The notes under the pieces were generated by a model. That model had not been told where the DNA came from, ran no database searches, and saw nothing but the letters and a program-made list of their open reading frames with translations. Shown here piece by piece: positions 46,871 to 59,248 of a DNA stretch of 64,000 nucleotides (position 1 is its first letter; each line of letters starts with the position of its first letter). The translations under genes were made by a program, and so were the position numbers. The stretch lies in contig OX344764.1 of NCBI GenBank assembly GCA_947034895.1, positions 18,104,001 through 18,168,000 of the forward strand, in the 5' to 3' direction. This DNA is from Rhytidiadelphus loreus (taxonomy: Eukaryota > Streptophyta > Bryopsida > Hypnales > Hylocomiaceae).

Positions 46871-48554
46871 TATTGGTCCAGCTAACCAAATAAACCCCCT
46901 TGCAAGGATCTTCCAGAATATGCAGATATCACAATACTATATACAAACTGCTGCTCCAACACCCGACAATGTCATAGTGAATAAAAATTCTAACTGGAAC
47001 AAACTCACATATAAAATCAATAACAACCCTACAAACATACATACACCCTCGCTACCAACTTATGCAGCCCATCCTCAACTAAAATTCCCACCACAATATA
47101 GCTATTACACTGATGGATCCTTCATACCACCTAAACGACATGCAGATGGCCATTGGATACGTGAAAAAGCGGGATATGGAATATACAATCCTTCCAAAGA
47201 AGAAATCCAAATTTCTAAACGCTTACTTGGTCTACAAACTAGTTTTCGAGCCGAATTAATGGCCATACATAAAACACTTCGACTAATCACCACCAAATAT
47301 CCGAATGAACCAGCACATATATTCACCGACTGCCTGAACTGTATATATGTACTTAACACACAACTACAGCACCCTACGCTACACCGAAACCATGCAGACA
47401 AAACTATATTAGAATCAATGGTGGATATGCTCAAAAAACGCACACAACCCACAACTATCCACAAAATTAAAGCCCACGTTAATATTTATGGTAATGAAAG
47501 AGCAGACAAACTTGCTAAAATAGGTACATCAAAAGAATACAAATTTGCCTCAAAACCATACGAATTTGCCGACACTACGCCTTTCTTTTACCAAAAAGAT
47601 GAATGGCCAGGGCCCTCCCATCGTCCAGATAAAGGTCCTGTCAAATGCCTCGAAACATATATCAAGAAGCATGATCGTAATAAAAATCTAGAAATACTGT
47701 CACAACGATTTCCTAACATTAGCAAATGGACACTTAATCCTGATATAGATAACATCCTGTCCAATGAATTCTGGTCTAACCCTTACATTACAGACTCACA
47801 GAAAACATGCCTATTAAAATTTCGAACTGGCCAATACATGGGAAATGCAAGAAATCAATTATTTTTTGGCATAACCAGATTTCCATCTATCACATGTTCT
47901 ATATGCAATTCCCAAGATGTTGACACTTGGCTCCATGTACTTCTTAAATGTAAACAACACCACATACATGCCCTTAGAGTCAAAAGACATAATAAAGCTG
48001 TCTGGGAATTGAGAAAACTACTCATATCCACTAAAACAACCAGATACTATACTCTCATGAACGCAGGTATATTTAATGACAATCCGCCAGAAAATACAGT
48101 CCCCAAATGGCTTCTCCCTTGTTCTTGTGTTCAACAACGATGCCATTGTAACGCTCGATTCAAACCAGATATTTTATGTGTAAAAGGACTCCCCTACCAA
48201 AATACTCCACCAATACACCCAGATAACAATCTCACTATCCAATTCATTGAATTCACATACACTAATGACAGATTTTCACAAATAACAATAGATACTAAAA
48301 TACAAAAATACCAACCACTAATTAATAGCATCATGACCCTAGGTTGGAATGTAGATCCACTCATTGTCATTACACCAGGTGCTCGAGGAACAACACACGC
48401 TCCTTCAATAAAACTACTTGAAACCAACCTAAAATTGCCTGAAATCGCTTTGAAACACACTTTCAAAACAATCAACACCATATATTCCATGTTGCACTAC
48501 ATTTTTATTTCTAGAGAAGAAACTATATGTCTTCTATATGCCATAAAATTTTGA
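46871..48554 (+). pseudogene. LINE ORF2, 3' part: RNase H and Cys-rich C-terminus
   Basis: Open frame with an ATG at 46920 (544 codons), readable without a stop from about 46880 (SIGPANQINPLARIFQN), so probably the continuation of ORF2. RNase H residues: YYTDGSF (Asp), SFRAELMAI (Glu), FTDCLNCIY (Asp), NERADKLAK (Asp). Then comes a zinc-finger-like ITCSICNSQDVDTWLHVLLKC and a further Cys cluster CSCVQQRCHCNARF. RNase H removes the RNA strand after first-strand synthesis. The Cys-rich extension resembles zf-RVT of plant LINEs only loosely. Confidence 0.8.
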
Positions 48555-48560
48555 ATTTTG

Positions 48561-49425
48561 TTTGCAAATTTAAAATTGGTATGAATTTTTGAGGAAATAA
48601 TGAAGAAAACTCATAAAAATACAAAATATGCTAAAATAATTTGAAAAAAATCACCATAGTTATAAATCCTAGATGTATTATTTTGCAAACCAATTATCCA
48701 TTTCATTTATATTTTAAAATATAGTTATACACTATTAGGCTCAAAGTTTAATATCAAAAATGCAAAAGTACTAAAATACACATATAGTGCATACCATATT
48801 TTAAAACAATGTCCCAAGTAAAATTCTAATAATAACTAATGTGACTTGAATATAATTCAATGATGTGGTATCATATACGTTCACCTTTCATTAGATGTTT
48901 TTTTCCTACTTTAGAGGGTTGTGAGTTCTTAATCTGGGAACTAGCCAAAATTGGCTAAAATTACAGTTCGCGAGCTACATCGACTTGGCATAGTGACTGC
49001 CACGTTACTTTTGGGGGGAATTTTTTTTTAAGCTTGTTTTTCATTTTAAGATTTTTTCATTTTTTTCATTTTTTTTTGCTTGACATTGTTGTTCGATGAG
49101 GCTTAGGGGGTCGAAGCTAGGAATAGGTCTGAAACAGACCTCCAGCCCCCCCCCCCCCCCCAATCTCATCTAATGCATCAACTTGGATAACTTCTTTTTA
49201 AGTTTATTGGACTTTGTAGAAATCTAACCTTCTTGATAGGTATATTCACCTACTATTGTAGACAACTCTATAATTTGTGTGGCTATTTGAAACCTACAAG
49301 TGACTATTTTAGACTAGGTATAAGGCTTCTTGAAGTCTCAAACTACAATCTTCACCACCTTCAAATCTCCATCTTCTTCCAATGGATTCTATTATTAGCT
49401 AAAAAATGGATCTTTACATAGACCA
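48561..49425. other. AT-rich DNA downstream of the LINE
   Basis: No gene seen. About 48910-49020 (GTGAGTTCTTAATCTGGGAA, GCATAGTGACTGCC) is related to about 54325-54410, another dispersed repeat. A poly-C run lies at about 49145-49161. Confidence 0.45.
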
Positions 49426-49429
49426 CTTT

Positions 49430-49850
49430 AGCAATTGAATGAATCAAGGAGAAATTGTTTTTTTATTGCAAGAGCCAATCATTGTCTTTGATTTCCCCAC
49501 AAGTAACTATTGAATGAATCAAGGAAAAATTGTTTTTCTATTGCAAGAACCAATCATAATGATTGATTTCCCCACATCTCTTGTATTTTTTCTATTGCAA
49601 GAACCAATCATAATGATTGATTTCCCCACATCTCTTTACAAGTAACAAGTGGATGGATTTTGGGAGACCTATGGTCACAACCAAGTGCCCATGCCCCAAA
49701 TCTTTGAATATTTATAAATAATTCAAAAATGCTGGAAAAATACAAAACCCCTAATGTTACGTTCTACATGCATTTTTCTTCCTCTGAAATGATTGAAAGA
49801 TATTTCTGTACACGAAAACCTATGAAAAAGGTGGACCAGCCATGGCAGTT
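49430..49850. repeat. Dispersed repeat (partner 5390-5690) with local tandem duplication
   Basis: Matches the 5.4-kb copy in order and orientation. Internally the unit TTCTATTGCAAGAACCAATC ... TTTCCCCACATCTCTT is repeated two to three times (about 49460-49640), absent from the other copy. Confidence 0.75.
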
Positions 49851-52490
49851 TGGCAGAAATGGCAGTTTTGAGTGGAATTTGATGGAGAAAAGCTCCATGA
49901 CTTTAGGGTTCAGTTTGTGATTGAAGACTTTTAAAAAATTACATTTTCGATAGCACGAAGGTTCTCTAAGAAGATAAGGGCAGAACAAATATCCTCCCTA
50001 AATGCTCGGGAAGGTTCCAATGAATGTCATGCTAACAGTGCTGATAACTTGCTGTGCAAGATTCCTGAACTTCTTGAAAACGGAAAGGTACAATAGTGTA
50101 TGCAAGAATGTTATGTGTTATTTTTATTGTTCTCATAGTCCCTTCCCTGGAGGCCACAACCTTCCATATTTGGTGAATCACTTTGGACACTGATTTTATG
50201 GGCCTCAGAAAGCAAGTTTCTTGTCGAAAGCAAGCCCTCAATGGAACAGTCATTTCCACGCACACCAACATATTTCATAGGCACACGCCAGGCACACGCT
50301 AGGCACACGCTAGAAAATAAAACTGCCTCGAATTTCCCAAAATTCATGTTGCTTCCACTCCAGTATACTACATGTATAGTAGATGGCCAATACAGCTACA
50401 AAAAGTAGCTTGACACACATCTCGATTAGCGCCTACAGTGCCGGTGACACTAGCCTCAGTCATCATACAACCCATGCAACAGGATGATGATTGCCGTAAT
50501 TGAATGCAGACCATTGAAGCTCTCATGACCTAGATTCCAACTTGCTCAATCATATCCAGAGGCAGATGATGTTTCCGGGATGTTTCAAACCACTACCTGA
50601 GAAGACTCAACTAGAGTAAGGTGTCTTCCGATGGCTGGTCATCGATCGCTAAACGGACTAGTAACAAGAGAGATGCCTGCATGAATGAACAACGAATCAC
50701 AAAAGACCACCGAAGCTTCCTTTTCATCATGCGCCGCACCTTATCTCTGCTCTGAAATATCATAATCAAACAGTCCAAAGAAGGAATTTGTTTGCTGAAA
50801 TACGAACCCTAAAGCAGTTTGCCAATTAGTGTGATTTTAGAGAAAAATATGCAAATTAGAAGTCGATAAAGCAGGAGATTAACAATCGCCACCATGTTAT
50901 GCTTCCCGGTTATCCTGCAGCCTGTGAAGAAACGAACTTCAGAGGTTCAAAATTGCATATTCCAGACTTATTTACCTTCTAGAAACTTTGCTGATAAAGC
51001 CTCTGTCAGACTCAATCTTAGGAAAGCTCGCCTTCTTTCACTCGAATACTCAAATCCCTTTCGAGTAAAAGAAAGACCTTTCCAATGATCCATCACGACC
51101 TTCAATTCATGCACTTTCTTGTTGTTGATGACGTCCCGGGCCCAAAGCCTCGAAGGTTGTGTACCAATTAGGTCTTGCCAAGATTTAGGGGTAAAGGTCA
51201 GTAGCATGACTTTTGCAAGAACCCACAAATAGCATATCTTGCATAGTCAAGCCTTTGCCCCTAAACATTGACAAGACCGCATTGGCACTACAAAGACAGC
51301 GCAATTTCCAACAGTCCACTCTAATTGCAACACTCCGCTCTAAATAGCTCTCCACAGCTGATAATTGAAGAAGTTACAACCTGCAAAAGACTAAAATTTA
51401 ATTTTTGTTGCCAAGGAGGACAACAACGTGTTGTGATACAAACGTTAAGATGATGAAGCGATGAGCAACGGTCCCAAACCTAATTGTGTTATACAACCAA
51501 CCCTCTCTAATGACACTCTCTATAATTGCATACTCCCTGAGGCCGAGCCTCAATAGAACATAGAATGCATATGCATCACATTCAGCCTCTGGTAAACGCG
51601 TGCCTACTTTCTCTCGCAATGATCTATAACCCAGCCAGCTTCATCTCGTCGAAACAACAGCCAATAAAGAAACAAATCCGGCTCAAACATTGACATGCAA
51701 TATCACAGAAAGAGCGCAAAACCCTTAACTTTAGAACAACCAACAAATGACCACATGTCCACATCAGAAATGACGAAATAATTCATCGCGAGAAGTCCAT
51801 CGCATTAAGAAGCCCCAAAGCTTCAGCCTTTCAAAGTCCGACACAACACTTGACACAACGAAATCGATTAAAATAAAATAAAAAAATCGCACAAAAGAAT
51901 CACCAAGGCCCCTCCACAGCGTCACCACGCGAAGCACACACCGGAGCCAAAATAAGTTACGCCACCCCAGAAGCTCACACGAAGCTCATACGACGCTACT
52001 TCCCCATATACACAAAGCAAGCTTCTTCCCCCACCCATCCAAAGCTGATTCAACCACATCAAAACAGACCCAAAATTCGAAATCAAACCACTCCCAAGAC
52101 GACCTCGCTATGCTCAGCAACCCTAACCTAATTCCCACAACATCCCCATACCTTCACAAACCAACACCCAAACCAACACACCAAACGAAACTCCCCACCA
52201 AGACGCGAACGAACGAGAAAACCTCAAAGCAAACGGCAAACAAACCACATATAACGTAACCGACACACACGTAACAACTGCACTTCAACATGAAAATCGG
52301 AACTGAAAGTACGGAGAGAGAATGAGGAGCCGCCACCGCCAATGAACCCCCCGAATAAATGTCGGAAGCAACCCACTACACCCTCCACCACCACCCCAGG
52401 CCCCAGTGCAGCGAACCCTAGTTGGCGAGTGCCGTGCGAGCGTGGAGCACATGAGAGAAAAAACGAAGCCCACGACTGAAAAGTAAATTG
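49851..52490. other. Less repetitive region, no recognised gene
   Basis: From about 50.0 kb the composition is less AT-rich and obvious repeats fade. Frames such as 50968-51228 and 51398-51619 (both minus) lack recognisable domains. GGCACACGCTA-type units repeat three times at about 50283-50312. Together with the GC-rich block that follows, this may be a non-coding or unrecognised gene. Confidence 0.4.
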
Positions 52491-52760
52491 GAGCAAGGGT
52501 GAAGCAAGGCTGGTTTATAAATACTAGGACGCGCGGTCATGAGGGAGACTTCAATGGTCTGATGATGTGCAAGAAAGGGAATCTGGTGGTGCGGTCGAAA
52601 ACTGGCAAAGGGCATGCTGCCCGAGGACTGACGGGAAACTTGGGGTTGGGGAATGGGGACGACGACTGGTCGTCTCCTCCAACCGGCCCGGCCCGGCCTG
52701 CCTGCCCAGGACCCGCTCCCCGGCCTCCTCCCCGAGTCCCCACTTCGCCGTGAACAGCGT
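52491..52760. promoter_or_regulatory. GC-rich island, possible promoter
   Basis: About 270 bp of strongly GC-rich sequence (CGGCCCGGCCCGGCC, CCCCGGCCTCC, several CpG) beside the low-repeat region. Overlapping frames on both strands are composition artefacts. A promoter or 5' exon is the simplest reading, but it could also be a GC-rich transposon end. Confidence 0.4.
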
Positions 52761-52975
52761 GTGGCTCACATCACACCTCCGCCCGGTTTCTAAAAGTTTT
52801 GCATTCATCCACCCATTTGTGCCCATTTGTAACCATTTATGCCTTTCAATCACCCGTCCAACTGGAGTTCACCAAATACATTCATTTCGCTTTTTTCTTA
52901 TTTGGAACAGTAGAGCCCTTGTAAAGCCCTACACAAGCATGGGGGAATATTGGGAGAGAGTCATCTGCATTGGCT

Positions 52976-53790
52976 GAAATGGTTTCACAAGAGCCAATAA
53001 GGTAAAGCCAACCCATCACATGCAAAAGGTCCATGAAATGGTTTGACAATAAACCAATCCATCATAGGCAAAAAGTTCATGAAATGGTTTGACAAGAGCG
53101 AAGGTAAATCAACCCATCATAGGCAAATTAACCCTTAAACGTTGAAGAGGACGTTTGGTGTCAGATGGATGATAGGGAATCCTTGTAAAAGGACAGAAGT
53201 GCAACTATTCATCCTCGGAATTTTGTTGTGAAAAAAGGAGGTCTTCTATAGTAGTTTGACTTCCAATGAGTGCTTTTGCTATTTCTAAAGCCTACGCTTC
53301 ACACGGTAATGGAAAGTGATGATTTCCAAGGTCACCCCTTCGTCCTTTAAGGGTTAAAGGTCCATTAAATGGTTTGACAATAAACCAATCTATCATAAGC
53401 AAAAGGTTCATGAAATGGTTAACCCATTTTAGGCAAAAGGTTCATGAAATGGTTTGACAATAAACCAACCCATTATAAACAAAAGGTTCATGAAATGGTT
53501 TGACAAGGGATGAAGTAAACCAATCCATCATAGGCAAAAGGTCCATAAAATGGTTTGACAATAAACCAACCCATCATGGGCAAAAGGTTCATAAAATGGT
53601 TTGACAATAAACCAACCCATTATAAGCAAAGTTGTCATGAAATGGTTTGACAAGAGATGAAGTAAACCAATCCATCATAGGCAAAAGGTCCATGAAATGG
53701 TTTGACAATAAACCAACCCATCATAGGCAAAAGGTCCATGAAATGGTTTGACAATAAACCAACCCATCATAGGCAAAAGGTTCATGAAAT
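52976..53790. repeat. Minisatellite, about 46-bp unit, interrupted by a MITE
   Basis: Unit approximately AAACCAACCCATCATAGGCA + AAAGGTTCATGAAATGGTTT + GACAAT, about a dozen copies, some with an insert (GACAAGAGATGAAGT). The array is split at 53128-53357 by a TTAA-flanked MITE. Probably untranscribed satellite-like DNA. Confidence 0.88.
53128..53357. mobile_element. 222-bp TTAA-flanked MITE (family C)
   Basis: TTAA at 53128-53131 and 53354-53357, inverted ends CCCTTAAA, interior homologous to 36028-36248. It sits inside the minisatellite, whose unit resumes on both sides (CATAGGCAAA and AAGGTCCATTAAATGG). Confidence 0.82.
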
Positions 53791-55572
53791 ATTCTTAACA
53801 AATTCATACTTTGTCAATAAATAAAAAATTCACACTTTGTCAATAAATTAAAAAATCATATTTTTTGAATAAATAAAAAATTCAAATGCTCTCTCCATTT
53901 CTTACATTTTCCTTTTCAAGTGGATTTTTTTTAAAGTTTCAACAATGCCAACAAGGCAAACAAGTCATTTTGCCTATCATAGGTTGGTTTATTTTATATA
54001 TTTGTTCAAATAAAAAACATTACTCTCATTATGTTGCCCGCACTATTTTTCTTTTTCCTTGACATTTGACATGAATTTATGTGATCAATAAAATGATGCA
54101 CTAAGATACTTTTGAATTTCTATTATGTATCCATACCCTAAATATTTAAATCTAAATTTTCTTCATGTATCTATATGTTATATTGGCCAACCAAATGAGC
54201 TAAGTTTTATTAATCTACATTTAGTATGTGTGAAAAGGGTGCTACTTTGTGTTATTTGAAATGATCTTTTTCACCTTCCTTTCATTCAAAACATTAGAAG
54301 ATATTTGGAGCCTCCAGAAGCTTGTGAGTTCCCGGCTTTGAAATCTGTCCTGACTATGCCAGGAACGCTACCAGTTGCATAGTCCAATGTGGTGGTGACA
54401 ATGCCGCGTCATTTTTTGAAGAAAAAAAACTTTTTTTTTTTCAACTTTTTTCTATATTTTAGAAATTTAGTGTTTTGTTTGTTTGTTTGTTTTATTTTAT
54501 TTTTCAAATTTCTTGACCGCGCCGCATTCTTTCATTGCCATGGGAACATCATCGGGAACAAACCTGAAATGAGCTTGTTTTTGCCCTCAAATCTCCTCTA
54601 ATGGTAGCACTTTGTGACATTAGAAAAGATGTGTTTCATTATTTCCTTTCATCCAAATGTACTTATTACTTTAGGATTCTAAAGATCACTTTCATTCTTT
54701 CAATTCATCAAACAACGAAAGATGTTTGAGACATTGAAAAAGATGCCTTCCATCCATCAAAATGTATTACAGTTGTAGATAGGAATAAGAAGGGTTATAT
54801 TTGCATGAAGGATTTTGTAGTTTTAAAGTTCTACTATCACCATTCAAAATCTTAAATTTTATATGATTTAAGGTGATTTATAGAATTACTTTTAGATATA
54901 TTTCACCTTCTTTATTTATGTATCATCAATTGAATTTTCTATAAATAGAAGCAAAGGACAAACATACCACTTTCTGATACATATTATATGACTTGTTGGA
55001 GATGGAATCAAATAATTTAAGTAATATATGTAAGATGTTAGGGTGAATAAACAACATCATGGTTGTTGGAGTAGGTGAATATAATCATTTAGTTGTTGGG
55101 GTTGGTGATTGAAATCTACGACACTAATCTACAATGTTTCTATTTTGAGCAAAAATTTGTTCAACCCATTAGATTCTTTGACCTCTTTGTCATTGTCCCT
55201 TTAAAAATTGGCATGTGCAGCAAAGTCCACTAGGTGACATGCAACTAAACAACCCCTCCAATCTGTATTATGAAAGCAATTTTTGGAAATATCAAGGCAT
55301 ATAGAGATCTTCTCATCTATATTTGCTTGAAATTGTATTCCACTTGAAATAAACACATGCCAATAGTAAAAGGTAATTCTTCAATTATTTATGAAGAAGT
55401 CAAAGGTTTTTTCAAGTTAGTTTTTTGTCGTGGCTTGTATACTCATTAGACACTCTATTATTATATAATCTTTGATACCTATTAATATTTCTATTCAATT
55501 CTATTGACCTTCTCAAATTGACATCAATAGGAAAAAGGTTCTCATAAATATGATTCTTCAAGATAAATTAGG
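53791..55572. other. AT-rich intergenic DNA
   Basis: Includes short AATAAATAAAAAATTCA repeats (about 53805-53885), a dispersed repeat related to about 48.9 kb (54325-54410) and a TTTG microsatellite (about 54474-54498). No gene recognised. Confidence 0.5.
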
Positions 55573-57958
55573 GCACTACACTAAAAAGGATATTTTGTAT
55601 TGGATTACATTTAGTATACTTACCACCCTACTCCATACAACAGTAAATCAGAACTTTACGGGAATTAGTGTAATATTAGACTTTAATGCATTGCCTCTAG
55701 TTTCTCTTCCTTTCTGTCATCTTCTTCCTTGGCCTTACCTTGAGTTTCGCCTTTCTTTGCCTCCCCATACACACTTTCTTGATTTTGGCTTCCTTGCTCT
55801 TGTTCTTCCTCCGTTCTTCTCTTCCTCCACTCTTCTCTTCCAATACTCAAGTGACGGTTTTTTTGGGGGGGGGAGATACTCCGCCTTCCCACCACCATTC
55901 CGATTTGAATCTTCCGCTCTTTCTCCGCCCGCTTGCTAGATCCGCCTCCGCCTCCGCTTGCTTGTTGCGGCCTCGCCCAGCCCCCTCCATCACTGCACGT
56001 TCGTCTATCAGGTATGAATCACCGACGGGTTTTTTTTACTGTGATCTAATCTGACTCCTCCATGAGCAATCTGAAATCTGAATTTGACTTTTGTGTGGCA
56101 TTCCAGGGGATCCACCATGGCCGACCTTCCCCAGGCAAATTCCACCCCTCGATGCTTACAACAAGTTTCCACTATTGCTGTCCACAAGCGCATCATCATC
56201 TGGATGGTTCAAGATGAAATTGCACATGGCATCTGCGGGCTCTACATCCGCACCATCAATGCGTTTCTAGAGCATTTTCGTGCTTAAAGGATTGCTAACC
56301 TTGTTCGAGATTCTCGTTGGTGGGCTCAACGTCAACAATTTTGTAATGAAGGAGAAGCAAATGTCACAACTCCACCAATTTCATGCACTAGGAGCCGGAT
56401 GGGCGGGCGAAAACAACTCCGCACAAAGGCAGGTCTAGGTCATGATGCCAAGCGATCTAAATGGGTACTTTGGATCTACCCTAAACTCCTAGATGCATTT
56501 GACCGATTTAGAAAGGCTGGAGTCAAATTCTCATCTAGATTGCTCATTAAGTTGGCTATGTCTATCTTGATGGATCCTACCTCTCCATATACAACCCAAT
56601 CTCGTGATTCCAAGGACAATGTCCTACTCACGTCATAGTTGATCTCTACTTGGGTTCAACAATTTATGCATGTGCACAACATTATTTTGTTGTCACAACG
56701 GGGACGCTTAACTTGCAGTCCTGAGAAGGAACTAGAAATCGAAATGGCAACAACTTACCATCTAGGTGTGCTGTATAGGGGCTTTCAATCTGGTGTTTTT
56801 TTATGATAATCTCATGGAAAACATTGATGAAACTCATTTTTTCGTGAATTTAGACAATGGTTGGACGTTGGGATTTAGAGGGGATATGACGGTCAAGTAT
56901 GTCAAAGTAGTTTCTGATGGAGACTCTATGACCATGGTCATTAGAATCTCCGAGGGGCGTCGATCAATGATTAAAGCCCCCATGCTCATTTTTACCAATT
57001 CCAGCAGCAATTACCCTATTTGAGGCCTGGAAGACAATATTCTAGGGATATGCTATAGAACCCGACCTAAAGGCTGGATAGACCAAGCCCTTTTTGCTGA
57101 ATTTTTTGTTGAACCTTAAGCCTTCCAAGCTGATGTTCATGGATGCACAAAAGTCATTTGGGTTGACAATAGTACCAGCCATAATATGACCTCAAGGTTA
57201 ACGGTTGTTTTAGAAGCAAAACAAGCCAGTCTTAGGTATTTACCACCGTGTTCTACACATTTGTGTCAACCAATGGATACATTTATCATCTCGAAGGTCA
57301 AAGATGCTTGGACCAAGCGATGGGAAGCAAAGAAGGCCGAGGTCATTGCAACCAATGCTTGGCAAAATACTCCTCGAGCTGATGGGTAGTGGTCGGAAAA
57401 ACTCACAAACCCAGGAAAAACATTTTTCCTATAGCTGGCTGTAGATAGCGTTGAAGATGTGAATAAAAAGGTAGATTGTAATAATATGTCATATGCTAGG
57501 AAAGCTATGATTAGATCAAGTATGGATTTGGGTGTTGATGGCACTCGGAGTATCAATCAACTCTTTCCACATCTGCAGGAAATTATAGCCAAGTATGAAC
57601 CATACTTTCAAGGCCAACAAGTTCCAGCCCAAGTATGAAATCTATAAAAAAAAATTATATCTAAGTATTAATTTATTTTTCCTTAAGTGATGTTCAATAA
57701 CTTCCTTCATTACAAATGTTTTCCACATTTTCTACTCCTTCTATCATTTTCCTTGTCTTCAATCTTTTCCTTTGCAAATTCAGTTTTTAATATGTTCTAA
57801 CAATAAATGTAAACCTCTTCAGATTTCACATTTACCGTAGAATACATTTAGTGTTAGAAATTAGATTTAATGTTACTTACTTTAGTAGAATTAATGATAT
57901 TTAGTGTCAAGGTTTGTAAATAGTGTTGCTAACACTAAATTTTTTTTTTAGTGTAGTT
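55573..57958 (+). mobile_element. Probable DNA transposon carrying a decayed DDE_1 transposase
   Basis: The coding remnant at 56117-57640 is flanked by ACTACACTAAAAA (about 55575) and its near-complement TTTTTTAGTGTAGT (about 57943-57956), possible 13-bp terminal repeats, with further TTTAGTGT motifs inside the right end. No target duplication was identified, so these limits are tentative. A CT-rich leader and an apparent 5' splice acceptor (TGTGTGGCATTCCAG, ending 56106) precede the ATG. Confidence 0.5.
56117..57640 (+). pseudogene. DDE_1 (pogo/jerky-like) transposase pseudogene
   Basis: Starts MADLPQANS in a CCACCATGG context. Recognisable parts are the HTH-like region with MVQDEIAHGI, QRGRLTCSPEKELEIEMATTYHLGVLYRGFQSG, then the catalytic domain: NIDETHFFVN (first Asp), VIWVDNSTSHN (second Asp), YLPPCSTHLCQPMDTFI (third Asp), then SYARKAMIRSSMDLGVDG. 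Stops at about 56285, 56636, 57021, 57117, 57387 and 57435, plus a frameshift in the T run near 56800, show it is dead. The family cuts and pastes DNA. Confidence 0.8.
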
Positions 57959-59248
57959 TGTAACATTAATATTTTTTTCTATTTTTTCCATTTACCCTTC
58001 AATAGACCATGTCTTTGTATATCATAGTTCCCAATTGTTTTGGAATTTCTCTATATATTTTGAATTCAATTAATTCATAAAAGCATAAACTAAATATAAT
58101 CTTTTGAAGATGTTATATCTAAATAAAATTAGTTGTTGGATTAAAATTAAATCTTACTAAATATGAATTAGTATTCTTATTTCAAGGTTTGTAGATACAA
58201 AAGTCAGTAACAATATTTAACTAAAAGCAATAAGATCATATTCACCCATTAACATCCAAAGTTCCTTGGCATTTTCTATCCAAAAGACAATCCAAAATTA
58301 TTGTTCTATGACCAAAGGCGCAAAAATTGAATGTTTTTCTTCCCATATTTTATCCTAAAAGATCAAAGTGCTTTCAAGGGACAAAATAGATTTTGGATAG
58401 GCTTGTGTGACTTCAGTTTTTGAAGTCATTTAAAAAAATTGAAGATAGAAAAACACATTAGCTTTATGAAAATAAATATTTTAAAATTTTAATCAGTGCT
58501 TGGTAGCAAAGTTATGCTACAATAAGCTCTTTTTTAAGTTTGTTAGGCAATAATACCAAACCACAAAACTTAAAATAAAATTATATTTCTCATAGATTAT
58601 ATTATTGTTTACATAAAAAAATTTGATTAATTTCATTTGGATATTGATGTGAAAGTTATAGAGCTTTTTGTTTTATAGGCAACCATTGCAAAAAATAACA
58701 TATTGAATTCAATTTCGCAATTTAAAAAATAAAAAAAGTTCTACAAAATTAAATTCATTTGCTAAACCAATCTCACCATTGAAATAAGTGTGTTTCAATT
58801 CCATTTTTAGTTAAAGTTATCAACAATTTAGTTTTCCTTATATCTTCTATCTACTTCCACTTAACAATCATTTAAAGAATAAAAATCATCAAGTTTTTCA
58901 TCTTGAATTTTTTTTCGTAGATTTTCAACTCAATTATTCATGGAAAAAAATTCATAATTCAAAATCTGTAGAGCAAAACTTTAAAGTGAAGATTTATTTG
59001 AATACAAACTAAATTCAAAAAATCTAAAATCATTTACATAATGTATGTTATAATTAAGACTTCATATTATAATCAAATTTTGGTATCAAATTATCTTTAA
59101 AAAACACAAAATACCATAGTTATATCCCTTGAACTTCAGATTGCAACACTTTTCTAAATTTCACATTGGAGTAGAAGGTAAATTTGGTATGTGTCACTTC
59201 ATAAGTTGAGATAGTAGGACCTCAATGAGGTGATTTCCAACACCTCCG
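57959..59248. repeat. AT-rich repeat block related to 61320-62180
   Basis: From about 58430 (TTGAAGATAGAAAAAC, AAAGTTATGCTAC, TTGTTTTATAGGCAA) it parallels 61321-62000 (TTGAAGATAGAGAAAATCC, AAAGTTATGCTACC, TTGTTTTTGAGGCAA). No coding signal. Confidence 0.55.

Larger units (their letters stand above)
37255..48560 (+). mobile_element. Long LINE (non-LTR retrotransposon) with APE, RT and RNase H
   Basis: Composition changes sharply at about 37255 to a GC-rich 5' region, then ORF1 (to 40934), ORF2 (40856 to about 46870, with stops) and an RNase H plus Cys-rich frame (46920-48554). The coding strand is rich in A and C. Neither outer boundary is proven: no poly(A) tail or target duplication was found. 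Few disabling mutations over 11 kb imply a fairly young copy. Domain order gag-like, APE, RT, RNase H matches I-type LINEs generally; the exact clade is not assigned. Confidence 0.88.
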
